The position numbers and the translations under genes are program-made. The notes under the pieces are model-generated. The model worked only from the letters and a program-made list of their open reading frames with translations, was not told the origin of the DNA and made no database searches. Below, in pieces: positions 43,835 to 55,481 of a stretch of DNA of 64,000 bases. This DNA is from Dokdonella koreensis DS-123. GTDB taxonomy: Bacteria > Pseudomonadota > Gammaproteobacteria > Xanthomonadales > Rhodanobacteraceae. The first letter of the stretch is position 1. The number at the start of each line of letters is the position of its first letter. The stretch is taken from the NCBI RefSeq assembly GCF_001632775.1, contig NZ_CP015249.1, positions 3,762,686-3,826,685 on the forward strand, given 5' to 3'.

Positions 43835-46800
43835 TCAGCGCAGCGCGGCCCGGCGCAGGTCCAGCGTGAACGGATGTTCCGCGCTCGGCGCCTCGTCCGG
43901 CGGCTCGATCGGCCCGGGCGTATGGCCAAGCCGGAAGAAGCGCGCCAGCCGCCGGCTCTCGGCCTCGAACGCGTTGACGGGAAAGCTGGCGTAGTTGCGA
44001 CCGCCTGGATGGGCGACGTGGTACTGGCAGCCGCCAGCCGAACGCTGCGACCAGGCATCGACCAGGTCGAACACCAGGGGCGCCTGCACCGGGATCGTCG
44101 GATGCAGGCCGGCAGCCGGCTGCCAGGCCTTGAAGCGCACGCCCGCCACGTACTCGCCGGCCCGTCCGGTCGGCCGCAGCGGCAGGCGGCGGCCGTTGCA
44201 GGTCGCCAGGTAGCGGTCGGGCGCCAGGCCGGTCAACCGCACCTGCAGGCGCTCGACCGAGGAGTCGACGTACCGCACGGTACCGCCGATCGCCCCTTCC
44301 TCGCCCATGACATGCCAAGGCTCCAGTGCATGGCGCAGCTCCAGCACGGCGCCGCCGGCCGCGTAGTCGCCGATCTGCGGGAAACGAAATGCCAGGTGCG
44401 GGCGGAACCAGTCCAGCTCGACCGGGTAGCCGGCGGCGCGCGTCTCGGCGATGACGTCGGCGAAGTCCTGCTCGACGAAGTACGGCAGCATGAAGCGGTC
44501 GTGCAGCTCGGTGCCCCAGCGGGCCAGGCGCGCCGGCCGGTACGGCGCCTTCCAGAAGCGCGCGACCAGGGTGCGCAGCAGGAGCTGCTGCGCCAGGCTC
44601 ATCTGGGCATGGGGCGGCATCTCGAACGCGCGCAGCTCGACCAGCCCGAGGCGGCCGGCCGGTCCATCCGGCGAATAGAGCTTGTCGATGCAGAATTCGG
44701 CGCGATGCGTATTGCCGGTGACGTCGACCAGCACGTTGCGCAGCAGGCGATCGAGCAGCCACGGCGGCAGCTCGCCGGTGCCGTCCGGGAACTGGTCGAA
44801 CGCCACCTCCAGCTCGTAGAGCGCGTCGTTGCGCGCCTCGTCCACGCGCGGCGCCTGCGAGGTGGGCCCGACGAAGAGGCCGGAGAACAGGTACGACAGC
44901 GACGGGTGGTTGTGCCAGTAGGCGATCAGGCTGCGCAACAGGTCCGGCCGCCGCAGGAACGGTGACTCGAACGGCGTGGCGCCGCCGAGCACCAGGTGGT
45001 TGCCGCCGCCGGTGCCGGCGTGGCGCCCGTCGAGCATGAACTTCTCCGCGGCCAGCCGCGTGGTGCGTGCCGCTTCGTACAGGTGCGTCGTCTGGTCGAC
45101 CAGGGCACGCCAGGATGCAGCGGGCTGGATGTTGACCTCGATGACGCCGGGGTCGGGCGTGATGCGCAGCACCTCCAGGCGTGGATCGCGCGGCGGCTCG
45201 TAGCCTTCGAGGATCACCGGCGTTCCCAGTGACTCGGCCGTGGCCTCGATCGCGGCGACCAGCGCGAGATAGTGCTCCAGCCGCGCCAGCGGCGGCAGGA
45301 AGACGTACAACGTGCCGTCGCGCGGCTCGGCGCACAGCGCCGTACGGGCGATCCAGGCGGCGGACTCGCCCGGCGAGGGCCGGCGCACCGCGACGGCGGG
45401 CGGCGGGCGCAGCGACCCAGCCTCCGGGTGCAGGCCGTGGACCTCGCGCCGCAGCTGCGAATGCCGCGGCAGCGGCCCCGGCACGCGCGCCGGATCGAGC
45501 GGGTGCACGTAGGGGTAGTCGGCGTCGGCCACCCACGGCTGCGAATCGAGCGGCAGGCGGTATCCCATCGGCGAATCGCCGGGCACGAGGAAGCACTGCT
45601 CGCTGCGCAGGAACCACGGGCCGGTCTGCCAGGTATCCAAGGGCCGGGCGAGCGGAAGCGCGTGGCCGACGACCCGGCCCAGTCCCTGGCCGAACACGCG
45701 GACCAGGCGCGCACGCTCGAGCGCGTCGCCCAGGCGCGGGTCGGACGGGTCGACGTTGCCGGGCAGGCGCCGCTCGCGCCACAGGTAGTACAGCAGGTCC
45801 TCGTAGGCCGGAAACGCGAAGCCCGGATCGAGGCCGAGGCGGACGGCGACCTCCTCGACGAAGGCACCCGCCAGCGTCGTGTCGGCGCCGTGGCCGGTGG
45901 TCTCGTCGGCGATCAAGGCGGCGTTGCGCCAGAGCGGCTCGCCGTCCCGGCGCCAGAAGCAGTTGAGCGACCAGCGCGGCAGCTGCTCGCCCGGATACCA
46001 CTTGCCCTGGCCGAAATGCGCCAGGCCGTCAGGCGCATAGCGTGCCTTGAGGTGCGCGAACAAGGCCACCGCGCGACGCCGCTTGGTCGGTCCCAGCGCG
46101 GCGATGTTCCACTCGGCACCGTCGGGATCGTCGGCGGCGACGAAGGTCGGCTCGCCGCCCATCGTCAGGCGCACGTCCGCGCGCGCCAGCTCGGCGTCCA
46201 CGCGCTCGCCGAGCGCGTCGATCGCCTGCCACTGCGCCCGTGCATACGGCCGTGTCACGCGCGGCGATTCGCGCAGGCGCGTGATCGCCATCGTGTGGCC
46301 GAAGACCACCTCGCACGGGTCGACCGCGCCGCTGATCGGCGCCGCCGCACCCGGCTCGGGCGAGCAGGCCAGCGGAATGTGGCCCTCGCCCGCGAGCAGG
46401 CCCGACGTCGGATCCAGCCCGATCCAGCCGGCGCCCGGGAGGTAGACCTCGGCCCAGGCGTGCAGGTCGGTGAAATCGGCCGCGGGGCCGGCCGGCCCGT
46501 CGAGCGGCCGCACGTCGGCCACGAGCTGGATCAGGTAGCCGGAGACGAAGCGCGCGGCCAGGCCCAGATGGCGCAGCAGCTGCACCAGCAGCCAGGCCGA
46601 ATCGCGGCACGAGCCCGAGCCGTTCTCGAGCGTCTGCTCCGGACTCTGCACGCCGGGCTCCATGCGGATCAGGTAGGCGATGTCGCGTGCCAGGCGGCGG
46701 TTGAGCGCGACCAGGAAGTCGACGGTCGGCGCCGGACTGCGCGGCACCGCCGCGAGGTAGTCGGCGAACCGCGGCGTCAGCGGGGCGCGTACGAGGTAGG

Positions 46801-47146
46801 AGGTCAGTTCGCGGCGCAGTGCGCGCTCGTAGCCGAACGGGAACCGCTCCGCCCCGGGATCGAGGAAGAAGTCGAACGGGTTCAGCACCGCCATCTCGGC
46901 GACGAGATCGACCTCCACGCTGAACTCGCGTGCCGGTTCGGGAAACACCAGCCGCGCCTGGTAGTTCGACTGCGGGTCCTGCTGCCAGTTGATGAAGTGT
47001 CCGGCCGGGCGGACCACCAGCGCGTAGGACAGGATGCGCGTGCGGCAATGCGGCGCGGGACGCAGGCGCACCAGCTGCGGCCCCAGGTGCACCGGCCGGT
47101 CGTAGCGGTAGCGGGTGACGTGGTTCAGCGCAACATGAATCGACAT
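43835..47146 (-). CDS. Transglutaminase-like protein with DUF2126 domain
   Basis: A 1103 aa cytoplasmic protein without a signal peptide. The N-terminal part (residues 1-280) has a bacterial transglutaminase N region (ALNHVTRYRYDRPVHLGPQL) and the papain-like core with Cys in NGSGSCRDSAWLLVQLLRHL, His in FTDLHAWAEVYLPG and Asp in WIGLDPTSG. The remainder is DUF2126, typified by LTMGGEPTFVA, GQGKWYPGEQLPRWSLNCFW and GTGGGNHLVLGG. These proteins often occur with an alpha-E (DUF403) and a circularly permuted ATP-grasp gene; none is adjacent here. Substrate unknown. ATG 47146 starts the conserved N-terminus. Confidence 0.9.
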   Translation of the reverse strand: MSIHVALNHVTRYRYDRPVHLGPQLVRLRPAPHCRTRILSYALVVRPAGHFINWQQDPQSNYQARLVFPEPAREFSVEVDLVAEMAVLNPFDFFLDPGAERFPFGYERALRRELTSYLVRAPLTPRFADYLAAVPRSPAPTVDFLVALNRRLARDIAYLIRMEPGVQSPEQTLENGSGSCRDSAWLLVQLLRHLGLAARFVSGYLIQLVADVRPLDGPAGPAADFTDLHAWAEVYLPGAGWIGLDPTSGLLAGEGHIPLACSPEPGAAAPISGAVDPCEVVFGHTMAITRLRESPRVTRPYARAQWQAIDALGERVDAELARADVRLTMGGEPTFVAADDPDGAEWNIAALGPTKRRRAVALFAHLKARYAPDGLAHFGQGKWYPGEQLPRWSLNCFWRRDGEPLWRNAALIADETTGHGADTTLAGAFVEEVAVRLGLDPGFAFPAYEDLLYYLWRERRLPGNVDPSDPRLGDALERARLVRVFGQGLGRVVGHALPLARPLDTWQTGPWFLRSEQCFLVPGDSPMGYRLPLDSQPWVADADYPYVHPLDPARVPGPLPRHSQLRREVHGLHPEAGSLRPPPAVAVRRPSPGESAAWIARTALCAEPRDGTLYVFLPPLARLEHYLALVAAIEATAESLGTPVILEGYEPPRDPRLEVLRITPDPGVIEVNIQPAASWRALVDQTTHLYEAARTTRLAAEKFMLDGRHAGTGGGNHLVLGGATPFESPFLRRPDLLRSLIAYWHNHPSLSYLFSGLFVGPTSQAPRVDEARNDALYELEVAFDQFPDGTGELPPWLLDRLLRNVLVDVTGNTHRAEFCIDKLYSPDGPAGRLGLVELRAFEMPPHAQMSLAQQLLLRTLVARFWKAPYRPARLARWGTELHDRFMLPYFVEQDFADVIAETRAAGYPVELDWFRPHLAFRFPQIGDYAAGGAVLELRHALEPWHVMGEEGAIGGTVRYVDSSVERLQVRLTGLAPDRYLATCNGRRLPLRPTGRAGEYVAGVRFKAWQPAAGLHPTIPVQAPLVFDLVDAWSQRSAGGCQYHVAHPGGRNYASFPVNAFEAESRRLARFFRLGHTPGPIEPPDEAPSAEHPFTLDLRRAALR

Positions 47147-47468
47147 CCTGACCTCGGCGAAGGCGGCATCGGCGGTTTCACGGTCGCGGTCCGGCCACCC
47201 TGCTGCGCCTTGCCTCCGGGATTCCTGGACGACATCGGCGCGTGCACGGGCGGACCCCCCGCACCATAGCAAAATTGTGCATTGCAGCGAATGCCGTCCG
47301 CCGGCACCGGGACCTCGCGCAGCCGGCCCGCCGCGGGCCCGCGAAGCGACCGGAAAAGGAACCGCACAGATGCCTTTTTTTCTTGAGTTACGGGTGTTTG
47401 CGGCTGGATTCGCGTCATCGCGGCTGGGTAGAATCGTGTGTTCACCCCAACCGGACAGTGCGATCATC
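47147..47468. other. Divergent promoter region of the transglutaminase and GDH genes
   Basis: A 322-base spacer. TAGAAT at 47429 could be a -10 for the GDH gene, but no clear -35 is spaced from it. An AT-rich run (TTTTTTTCTTGAG) lies near 47380. I see no further gene here. Confidence 0.4.
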
Positions 47469-50400
47469 ATGAGTGCCTCAGGCGCGGTTGTACCCGCCGT
47501 CACCGTCGAATCGATCAACCAGCAGCTCAAGAAGCTCGTCGCCCCGGCGCGCCAGCGCGACATCCTGGCGTTCGCCGAGCACTTCTTCCGCCGGGTCATC
47601 CCGGAGGACATGCGCGAGCGCGACGAGGTGATGTGGGCCTACATCGCGATCGGCATGTACGAGTTCGTGCGCGAGCGCAAGCCGGGGGTCGCGAAGGTGC
47701 GCGTGCTCAACCCGTCGATCGAGGCCGACGGCTTCGAGAGCAGCCATACCGTGATCGCGATCGACACCGACGACATGCCGTTCCTGGTCGACTCGGTCAG
47801 CATGGCGATCGCCCACGCCGACCAGCAGACCCATACGCTGATCCATCCGATCTACCACATCGACCGCGACCCGGGCGGCCATGTGCTGGCGATCGACACC
47901 GAGCAGTCCGAGCGCGGCAAGGCCGAATCGGTCATGTACGTCGAGGTCGACCGTATCACCGAGCCGGGCGAGATCGATGCGCTGCGCGACGCGATCGTCG
48001 GCGCGATCGAGGACGTGCGCATCGCGGTCGCCGACTGGCCGGCGATGCGCCGGCGCATGATCGACATCGCCGACGAGCTGCCCAAGCGTGCCTCCTCGAC
48101 CGACGCCGACGCGATCGGCGAGGCGCAGGCCTTCCTGCGCTGGGCCGCCGAGGACAACTTCACGTTCCTGGGCTATCGCGAGTACGCCATCGCCGCCAAG
48201 GGCGGCGACCGCGTGCTGCAGGCCCGCGAAGGCACCGGGCTCGGGATCCTGCGCGGTGCCGGCGGCGCCGGCACGCCGCGCTCGCTGTCGGGCCGCGACC
48301 AGCCGGTGCCCGTCAACACGCCGCTGGTGCTGACCAAGACCAATGCGCGCGCACGCGTGCACCGGCCCGGCTACATGGACTACATCGGCATCCTCGCCTT
48401 CGACGAGAACGGCCAGCCGGTGTCCGAGCAGCGCTTCCTGGGCCTGTACACCTCGGCCGCCTACATGCGCCGGCCGCAGGACGTGCCGCTGATCCGCCGC
48501 AAGTTCGAGGCGATCACGCACCGCTCGGGCCTGCGCCGCGACTCGCACTCGGGCAAGGCGCTGCGCCACATCCTCGAGACGCTGCCGCGCGACGAGCTGT
48601 TCCAGGGCAACGAGGAAGAGCTGTACGACACGGCGATCGGCGTGCTGGCGCTGCAGGAGCGCGGGCGCACGCGCCTGTTCGTGCGCGGCGATCGCTTCGG
48701 CCGCTTCTTCTCGTGCCTGGTGTACCTGCCGCGTGACCGCTTCAACACCGGCGTGCGCGAACGGGTGGAGGCACTGCTCAAGAACGCGTTCCACGGCGAG
48801 CGTGTCGATACCACGGTGCTGCTCAGCGAATCCCCGCTGGCGCGCCTGCACCTGCTGATCCGTCCCAAGCCCGGCGACAACCCCACCTATTCCACGATCG
48901 AGCTGGAGAACCAGATCGCCCAGATCGTGCGCAACTGGCACGACGAGCTGCGCGACATCCTGGTCGAGCGCCACGGCGACGATACCGGCCGCAAGCTCGC
49001 CAGCCGCTACGGCAAGGCACTGCCGGTCGGCTACATCGAGGAGATCACGCCGCACGTGGCGGCCAACGACGTCGAGCTGGCGGCCAGCCTCGGCAGCGTC
49101 GAGGACATCCGGCTGAACTTCTACCGGTCGCGGCGCCGTCCGGAAATCCTGCACTTCAAGGCATTCCGCTTCGGCGGCGACATCGCGCTGTCGGAGGTCA
49201 TCCCGCTGCTCGAGAACATGGGCGTGCGGGTGCTGACCGAGCACCTCTACGAGCTCGACGTCGGCGGCCGCGCGCTGACGATCCAGGACATCGAGGTGCA
49301 GCCGAGCACGCGCTGCGAGTTCGACGTGGACCAGGTGCGCGACGCGTTCCAGACCGCCTTCGAGAAGGTCTGGCGCGGCGACGCGGAGAACGACGCGTTC
49401 AACAAGCTGGTGCTCGGCGCCCAGCTCGACTGGCGCCAGGTCAGCATGCTGCGCGCCTATGCCAAGTACCTGCTGCAGACCGGCGTGCCGTTCTCGCAGA
49501 CCTACATGGAGCAGACCCTGGTCAGCTACCCGGCAATCGCGGGGCTGCTGGTCGAGCTGTTCGAGGCGAAGTTCGATCCCAAGCGCGAGACCGCCGGCGA
49601 GGCGGTGGTCGAGCACGCGCGCCAGCGCCTCAAGCGCGAGCTGGAGACGCTGCTGCCGGCCGAGGTGCGCGAAGCCGACCCGGAACTGGTCGACGGCCTG
49701 GTCGCGGTGCGCGACCAGCCACGCGGGGCGCAGATCGACGCGGTGATGGTGGCGATCCGCACGCTGCTCGAGCGCGTCGCCAGCATCGACGAGGACCGCA
49801 TCCTGCGCAGCTTCATGGCGGTGATCCGCGCCACCCTGCGCACCAACCACTACCAGACGCGCGAAGGCCGCCTGCACGACTACGTCAGCTTCAAGTTCGA
49901 CTGCGCCCAGCTCACCGAGCTGCCCAAGCCGCGGCCGTACCGCGAGATCTTCGTCTACGGGCCGCGCGTGGAAGGCGTGCACCTGCGCTTCGGCCCGGTG
50001 GCCCGCGGCGGCCTGCGCTGGTCGGACCGGCGCGAGGACTTCCGCACCGAGGTGCTGGGCCTGGTCAAGGCGCAGATGGTCAAGAACACCGTCATCGTGC
50101 CGGTCGGCTCCAAGGGCGGCTTCTTCGTCAAGCGCCCGCCGGCCAGCGGCGAACGCGATGCCGTGCTGGCCGAGGGCGTGGCCTGCTACCGCATGTTCAT
50201 CAACGGCCTGCTCGACATCACCGACAACCTGGTCGACGGTGCGGTGGTGCCGCCGGCCGACGTGGTCCGCCACGACGACGACGATCCGTACCTGGTCGTG
50301 GCCGCCGACAAGGGCACCGCGACGTTCTCGGACATCGCCAACGCGGTGGCCGCCGAGCACGGCTACTGGCTCGGCGACGCGTTCGCCTCGGGCGGCTCGG

Positions 50401-52409
50401 TCGGCTACGACCACAAGGGCATGGGCATCACCGCCAAGGGCGCCTGGGAGTCGGTCAAGCGCCACTTCCGCGCGCTCGGCATCGACTGCCAGAGCACCGA
50501 CTTCACCTGCGCCGGCATCGGCGACATGTCCGGCGACGTGTTCGGCAACGGCATGCTGCTGTCGCGGCACATCCGGCTGGTGGCGGCGTTCGACCACCGC
50601 CACATCTTCATCGACCCGGACCCCGACGCGACGGCCTCCTACGCCGAGCGCGAACGGCTGTTCAAGCTGCCGCGCTCCTCGTGGGCCGACTACGACGCGA
50701 AGCTGATCTCCCAGGGCGGCGGCGTGTTCCCGCGCACGCTCAAGACGATCGCGATCACGCCCCCGATGCGCGCCGCGCTGGGCCTCGCCGACGGTGTGAC
50801 CCAGCTGACGCCGAACGAGCTGCTCAACGCGATCCTCAAGGCGCCGGTGGACCTGCTCTGGAACGGCGGCATCGGCACCTACGTCAAGGCCTCGTCCGAG
50901 ACCAACGCCGACGCCGGCGATCGCGCCAACAACGCGATCCGCGCCGACGGCGGCGAGCTGCGCTGCCGGATCGTCGGCGAGGGCGGCAACCTCGGCATGA
51001 CCCAGCGCGGGCGCATCGAGGCGGCGTTGAACGGCGTGCTGCTCAACACCGACTTCATCGACAACTCCGCGGGCGTGGACACCTCCGATCACGAGGTCAA
51101 CATCAAGATCCTGCTCAACGATGCGGTCCAGCGCGGCGAGCTCAGCTACGACCAGCGCAACGCGCTGCTGCGGGCGATGACCGACGAGGTCGAGCGCCTG
51201 GTGCTGTTCGACAACTACCGCCAGAACGAAGCCATCAGCATCATGGAGCGGATGTCCGTGGCGCGGCTGGGCTCCAAGCAGCACTTCATCCGCACGCTCG
51301 AGTCGCAGGGCCTGCTCGACCGGCAGATCGAGTTCCTGCCGAGCGACGCCGAGTTCGCCGAACGCAAGGCGCGCGGCCTCGGCCTCACGCGGCCGGAGCT
51401 GGCGATCCTGCTGTCCTACTCCAAGATCGTCACGTTCCAGCAATTGCTCGATTCGGACGTGCCCGAGGACAGCTACCTGTCCAAGGAACTGCGCCGCTAC
51501 TTCCCGGAGCCGCTGCGCGAGACCTACGCCGAGCACATGGAGCGCCACCGCCTGAAGCGCGAGATCATCGCCACGGCGGTCACCAACTCGATGATCAACC
51601 GGATGGGCGCGACGTTCTCGCTGCGCATGCAGGAGGACACCGGCCAGGGGCCGGCGGCCGTGGCCAAGGCCTTCAGCATCGCCCGCGAAGTGCTCGACGC
51701 GCGCGGGCTGTGGGCGCAGATCGAGGCGCTCGACGGCACCGTCAACGGCAACGCCCAGATCGACGCGATGCTGGTGATCTGGAACCTGCTGCGCAACATG
51801 ACGCGCTGGCTGCTGAACCGGCCGGGCGAAATCCAGGACATCGCCGCCGCGGTCGAGCGCTACCAGCCGGGCATGGAGACGCTGCGCGCCGACCTGGACC
51901 GGACGATGGCCGAGGGCGACCGCGCCGCCTGCGCCGAGGCGCGGGCGCGGTGGCTCGGCCACGACTTCCCGGTCGCGCTGGCCGATCAGCTGGCCGCCCT
52001 GCCGATCCTCGGCCCGGCGCTGGACATCGTGCTGGTGGCCGGCCAGAACGCGCTGCCGGTCGCGCTGGTCGCGGAAGTGGATTTCGCGCTCGGCGATGCG
52101 CTGCAGCTCAAGTGGCTGATGCAGAAGATCGAGGAACTGCCGGTCGAGACCCGCTGGCACGCCCATGCCCGTGGCGCGCTGCGCGACGAGCTCAACAGCC
52201 AGCAGCGCGCGCTGGCCGGCCAGGTGCTGGCGGCCGGTGCCGCAGGCTCGGGCGCCGAGCAGGTGGCGGCGTGGCTCGAGCGTGACGATCCGGCGCTCAA
52301 GTTCACGCTGGCGATGCTCGCCGACATGCGCAGCCAGGTCACGATCGACTACCCGATCGTCTCGGTGGCGGTACGCCGGCTGGCCCAGCTGGTACAGTCG
52401 GCCGGATGA
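47469..52409 (+). CDS. gdhB: NAD-specific glutamate dehydrogenase, large (GDH-180) type
   Basis: A 1646 aa enzyme that oxidatively deaminates glutamate to 2-oxoglutarate and ammonia with NAD. The long N-terminal regulatory part includes ACT-like regions ([40 protein letters not shown]). The catalytic core is at about 820-1190: [33 protein letters not shown] with substrate Lys near 880, [14 protein letters not shown] and [13 protein letters not shown]. The size matches Pseudomonas and Streptomyces GDH-180. The stop overlaps nadK by ATGA, which links NAD use to NADP synthesis. The symbol gdhB follows the P. aeruginosa usage. Confidence 0.95.
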   Translation: MSASGAVVPAVTVESINQQLKKLVAPARQRDILAFAEHFFRRVIPEDMRERDEVMWAYIAIGMYEFVRERKPGVAKVRVLNPSIEADGFESSHTVIAIDTDDMPFLVDSVSMAIAHADQQTHTLIHPIYHIDRDPGGHVLAIDTEQSERGKAESVMYVEVDRITEPGEIDALRDAIVGAIEDVRIAVADWPAMRRRMIDIADELPKRASSTDADAIGEAQAFLRWAAEDNFTFLGYREYAIAAKGGDRVLQAREGTGLGILRGAGGAGTPRSLSGRDQPVPVNTPLVLTKTNARARVHRPGYMDYIGILAFDENGQPVSEQRFLGLYTSAAYMRRPQDVPLIRRKFEAITHRSGLRRDSHSGKALRHILETLPRDELFQGNEEELYDTAIGVLALQERGRTRLFVRGDRFGRFFSCLVYLPRDRFNTGVRERVEALLKNAFHGERVDTTVLLSESPLARLHLLIRPKPGDNPTYSTIELENQIAQIVRNWHDELRDILVERHGDDTGRKLASRYGKALPVGYIEEITPHVAANDVELAASLGSVEDIRLNFYRSRRRPEILHFKAFRFGGDIALSEVIPLLENMGVRVLTEHLYELDVGGRALTIQDIEVQPSTRCEFDVDQVRDAFQTAFEKVWRGDAENDAFNKLVLGAQLDWRQVSMLRAYAKYLLQTGVPFSQTYMEQTLVSYPAIAGLLVELFEAKFDPKRETAGEAVVEHARQRLKRELETLLPAEVREADPELVDGLVAVRDQPRGAQIDAVMVAIRTLLERVASIDEDRILRSFMAVIRATLRTNHYQTREGRLHDYVSFKFDCAQLTELPKPRPYREIFVYGPRVEGVHLRFGPVARGGLRWSDRREDFRTEVLGLVKAQMVKNTVIVPVGSKGGFFVKRPPASGERDAVLAEGVACYRMFINGLLDITDNLVDGAVVPPADVVRHDDDDPYLVVAADKGTATFSDIANAVAAEHGYWLGDAFASGGSVGYDHKGMGITAKGAWESVKRHFRALGIDCQSTDFTCAGIGDMSGDVFGNGMLLSRHIRLVAAFDHRHIFIDPDPDATASYAERERLFKLPRSSWADYDAKLISQGGGVFPRTLKTIAITPPMRAALGLADGVTQLTPNELLNAILKAPVDLLWNGGIGTYVKASSETNADAGDRANNAIRADGGELRCRIVGEGGNLGMTQRGRIEAALNGVLLNTDFIDNSAGVDTSDHEVNIKILLNDAVQRGELSYDQRNALLRAMTDEVERLVLFDNYRQNEAISIMERMSVARLGSKQHFIRTLESQGLLDRQIEFLPSDAEFAERKARGLGLTRPELAILLSYSKIVTFQQLLDSDVPEDSYLSKELRRYFPEPLRETYAEHMERHRLKREIIATAVTNSMINRMGATFSLRMQEDTGQGPAAVAKAFSIAREVLDARGLWAQIEALDGTVNGNAQIDAMLVIWNLLRNMTRWLLNRPGEIQDIAAAVERYQPGMETLRADLDRTMAEGDRAACAEARARWLGHDFPVALADQLAALPILGPALDIVLVAGQNALPVALVAEVDFALGDALQLKWLMQKIEELPVETRWHAHARGALRDELNSQQRALAGQVLAAGAAGSGAEQVAAWLERDDPALKFTLAMLADMRSQVTIDYPIVSVAVRRLAQLVQSAG

Positions 52410-53167
52410 GCAAGATCGCCGTCGTCGCCGCGCAGACCCCCGAGGCCCAGGCTGCCTTGGCGGATCTGCAGCGGCGCTACGGCACCTGCTCACCGGATGC
52501 CGCCGAGGTGATCGTCGCCCTCGGCGGCGACGGCTTCATGCTGCGGACGCTGCACCGCTACCTGCGCCACGAGCTGCCGGTCTACGGCATGAAGCTCGGC
52601 ACCATCGGCTTCCTGATGAACCAGTACCGCCCCGAGGACCTGCCCGAGCGGATCGCCCGCGCGCAGCCGGCGCCGCTGCGCCCGCTGCAGATGGAGGCGC
52701 AGAACGAGGCCGGCGGCACCATCTCGGCGCTGGCGTTCAACGAGGTCTCGCTGCTGCGCCAGACCAAGCAGGCGGCCCATGTGCGCGTGGATCTGAACGG
52801 CGCGACCAAGGTCCCCGAGCTGATCTGCGACGGCGTCATCGTCGCCACCGCGGCCGGCTCGACCGCCTACAACCTCTCGGCCCACGGCCCGATCCTGCCG
52901 TTCGGCTCCAACATGCTGGCCCTGACGCCGATCAGCCCGTTCCGGCCGCGCCGCTGGCGCGGGGCGATCCTGCCGGCGACGGTCGACGTCCGATTCGAGA
53001 TCCTCGATCCCTACAAGCGCCCGGTCAGCGCGACCGCCGACTCCAACGAGGTGCGCGACGTCATCGACGTACGCATCCGCGAATCGAGCGAGCAGACGAT
53101 GACCCTGCTGTTCGACCCGGAACACAACCTGGAGGAGCGCATCCTTGATGAGCAGTTCACGTTCTAG
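52406..53167 (+). CDS. nadK: NAD kinase
   Basis: Phosphorylates NAD to NADP, cytoplasmic, 253 aa. It shows the diagnostic [11 protein letters not shown] (GGDG motif, about residue 38), the [11 protein letters not shown] strand, [11 protein letters not shown], and [21 protein letters not shown]. Its length is short, like the alphaproteobacterial and Xanthomonas-type enzymes. It overlaps the GDH stop by ATGA, and its own last 20 bases overlap the start of the downstream subtilase. An operon GDH-nadK-subtilase is therefore likely. Confidence 0.95.
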   Translation: MSKIAVVAAQTPEAQAALADLQRRYGTCSPDAAEVIVALGGDGFMLRTLHRYLRHELPVYGMKLGTIGFLMNQYRPEDLPERIARAQPAPLRPLQMEAQNEAGGTISALAFNEVSLLRQTKQAAHVRVDLNGATKVPELICDGVIVATAAGSTAYNLSAHGPILPFGSNMLALTPISPFRPRRWRGAILPATVDVRFEILDPYKRPVSATADSNEVRDVIDVRIRESSEQTMTLLFDPEHNLEERILDEQFTF

Positions 53168-55418
53168 CGCCTGCACCCTGGGCCTGTCGGCCATCCTGGC
53201 CTGGGCTGCGCTTCCGGCCGCTGCCGACACCGGCTATGCCCGCCTGCCGGCCCAGGCACGCGCCGCCGCGGCCGCGAACGTCGAGGTCCTGGCCGACTAC
53301 GGCAGCTTCCTGTGGGCGCGCGGCGAACGCCAGGCGCTGTCCGCTCTCGGCGCACCGGCGACCCAGGACACGCTGGCGACCTACGGACTGACGCTCGGCG
53401 GCCGCCACTTCGACCCGCTGGAAGCCTACCCGGATTCCGTCGCCACGGCCGGCCGCGATGCGCAACCGGCGCTGCGGCTGCTGCAGTTCCACGGGCCGCT
53501 CAAGCGCGAATGGCTCGATACGCTGCGCGCGCAGGGCATCGAGCCGGTGCAGTACCTGCCGCCGTTCGCCTATGTCGTCTGGGCGCGCGGCAGCGCGCTC
53601 GCGGCGGCGGCGGCACGCCCGGAAATCCGCTGGGCCGGCGACTTCCTGCCCGCCTGGCGTCTCGGCGCTTCGCTGGCCGCGCCGCGCCAGGGTGCGCGCG
53701 ACCTGCTCGCCCTGGTCTACCGGCCGGCCGCGGTCGGGAACGAGTCGTTCCTGCTCAGCGGCGCGGTGCCCGGTGAGCGTGCGCCGATCGATGCGCGCTT
53801 CGAGGAGATCGCCCTGCGTGCCGACGACGCCGCGCTGCAGCGCAGCCTGACGATCGCCGGTGTCTACGCCGTGCACGAGGTGCCCACCGACGGCGGCCTG
53901 CGCGGCGAGGTCGGCGATGCGATCGTGGCGGGCCTCTTCAACGAGAGCGGCGTGCCGCAGGCGGGCCAGTACCGCACCTGGCTGGCCCAGGTCGGCTACG
54001 ACGGCACCGGTGTCATCATGGCCAACGTCGACGGCGGCATCGCCGAGACCAATCCCAACCTCGTCAACCGCATGCTGCCGTGCGTGGGCGGCGGCAGCTG
54101 CGGCAACAGTTCCACTACCGACAGCCACGGCACCCATACCGCGGCGACGATGGCCGGCGACGGCTCCAGCGGCACGGTCGCCAACGGCTACCTGCGCGGC
54201 CTCGGCGTCGCGCCCGGTGCCAACCTGGTCGAGCAGATCTCGCGCTCGTCGATCTACAACGCGCCCGGCGGCATGCTGCGGCTGATGCGCGAGTCCTACG
54301 CCAACGGCGCCGTGCTGTCCGGCAACAGCTGGGGACCGTCGGCCTCGCCGCTCGGCTACGACAACCAGACCATGCAGGTCGACGTCGGCAGCCGCGACAC
54401 CGATCCGGATACCACCGGCGACCAGCCGCTGATCTTCGTGCTGTCGATCATGAACGGCAACGGCGGGACCGGCAGCCAGGGCACGCCCGACGACGCCAAG
54501 AACATCGTCACGGTCGGCTCGACCTGGGCCGAGAACGCCGCCGGCGCGCCGCGCAACAACCTCGGCAGCATCTCCAGCAACAGCGCGCACGGGCCGGCGC
54601 GCGACGGGCGGCGCATTCCGCACCTGGTCGCGCCCGGCTGCAACATCGATTCGGCGGTCAGCGCATCCGGCTACGGCACGATGTGCGGCACCAGCATGGC
54701 CTCGCCGCACGTCAGCGGCGCGATCGGCCTGTTCACGCAGTTCTATCGCGCGCGCTTCGACGGCGCCAACCCCAGCGTGGCGATCGCCAAGGCCGCGCTG
54801 CTGGCGAGCAGCCAGGATCTCCAGGGCGGCACCGACGCCGACAACGGCGCCCTCGGCCACCGGCCCGACACCAAGCAGGGCTGGGGCCGCATGCGCATCG
54901 ACTGGCTGCTGGAGGACGATCCGCCGGTCTGGTACTACGACCAGCAGCACGTCTTCCACGACACCGGGGAAACCTGGCAGCAGGTGGTCGAGGTGGTCGA
55001 CCCGACCCGGCCGGCCAAGGTCATGCTGACCTTCACCGACGCACCCGGCCACGGCCTCGGCGGCGCCACGCCCGCCTGGAACAACGACCTGGATCTGCTC
55101 GTCACCAGCAACGGCCAGGACTACCGCGGCAACGTCTTCGGCAGCGACGGCTGGTCGGCCACCGGCGGCAGCGCCGATCCGCGCAACAACGCCGAGGGCA
55201 TCATGCTGGCGCCGACGCAGCTGGGCGCGACGCTGACGATCACCGTGTCGGCGGCAGCGGTCGCATCCAGGGCACTGCCCAATGCGCCGGAGACGACCAG
55301 CCAGGACTTCGCGCTGGTCTGCGTGAACTGCCGCGTCGGCAGCGTGCCGATGCCGAACGACCTGTTCGACGACGGCTTCGACTGGGACCTGGGTCCCGCT
55401 CCGACATCCGCCGACTGA
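53148..55418 (+). CDS. Secreted S8 subtilisin-like protease
   Basis: A 756 aa exported serine protease. A signal peptide ([18 protein letters not shown]) is followed by a long N-terminal region and the S8 domain with Asp295 (MANVDGGI), His327 ([13 protein letters not shown]) and Ser516 ([11 protein letters not shown]). A beta-sandwich P-like domain comes next ([37 protein letters not shown]). Near the end, [12 protein letters not shown] matches the shared acidic-Phe tail, extended by nine residues. ATG 53148 is chosen because GGAGGAG lies ten bases upstream. It overlaps nadK by 20 bases. A hairpin separates it from the convergent M16 gene. Confidence 0.93.
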   Translation: MSSSRSSACTLGLSAILAWAALPAAADTGYARLPAQARAAAAANVEVLADYGSFLWARGERQALSALGAPATQDTLATYGLTLGGRHFDPLEAYPDSVATAGRDAQPALRLLQFHGPLKREWLDTLRAQGIEPVQYLPPFAYVVWARGSALAAAAARPEIRWAGDFLPAWRLGASLAAPRQGARDLLALVYRPAAVGNESFLLSGAVPGERAPIDARFEEIALRADDAALQRSLTIAGVYAVHEVPTDGGLRGEVGDAIVAGLFNESGVPQAGQYRTWLAQVGYDGTGVIMANVDGGIAETNPNLVNRMLPCVGGGSCGNSSTTDSHGTHTAATMAGDGSSGTVANGYLRGLGVAPGANLVEQISRSSIYNAPGGMLRLMRESYANGAVLSGNSWGPSASPLGYDNQTMQVDVGSRDTDPDTTGDQPLIFVLSIMNGNGGTGSQGTPDDAKNIVTVGSTWAENAAGAPRNNLGSISSNSAHGPARDGRRIPHLVAPGCNIDSAVSASGYGTMCGTSMASPHVSGAIGLFTQFYRARFDGANPSVAIAKAALLASSQDLQGGTDADNGALGHRPDTKQGWGRMRIDWLLEDDPPVWYYDQQHVFHDTGETWQQVVEVVDPTRPAKVMLTFTDAPGHGLGGATPAWNNDLDLLVTSNGQDYRGNVFGSDGWSATGGSADPRNNAEGIMLAPTQLGATLTITVSAAAVASRALPNAPETTSQDFALVCVNCRVGSVPMPNDLFDDGFDWDLGPAPTSAD

Positions 55419-55437
55419 ATCACGCGGCTCGTGCGGA

Positions 55438-55463
55438 CCGCCGGGCGCCTGGGCGCCCGGCGG
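55438..55463. terminator. Hairpin between convergent subtilase and M16 genes
   Basis: An 11-bp GC stem (CCGCCGGGCGC) in the 63-base convergent gap. It lacks a U-tract. Confidence 0.5.
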
Positions 55464-55481
55464 AACGATTCCACCGGAACC

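Noticed and set aside
47478-52493. About 1670-codon minus-strand frame opposite GDH
   Set aside because: It mirrors the GDH gene codon by codon and has no recognisable motif; GDH has all catalytic signatures.
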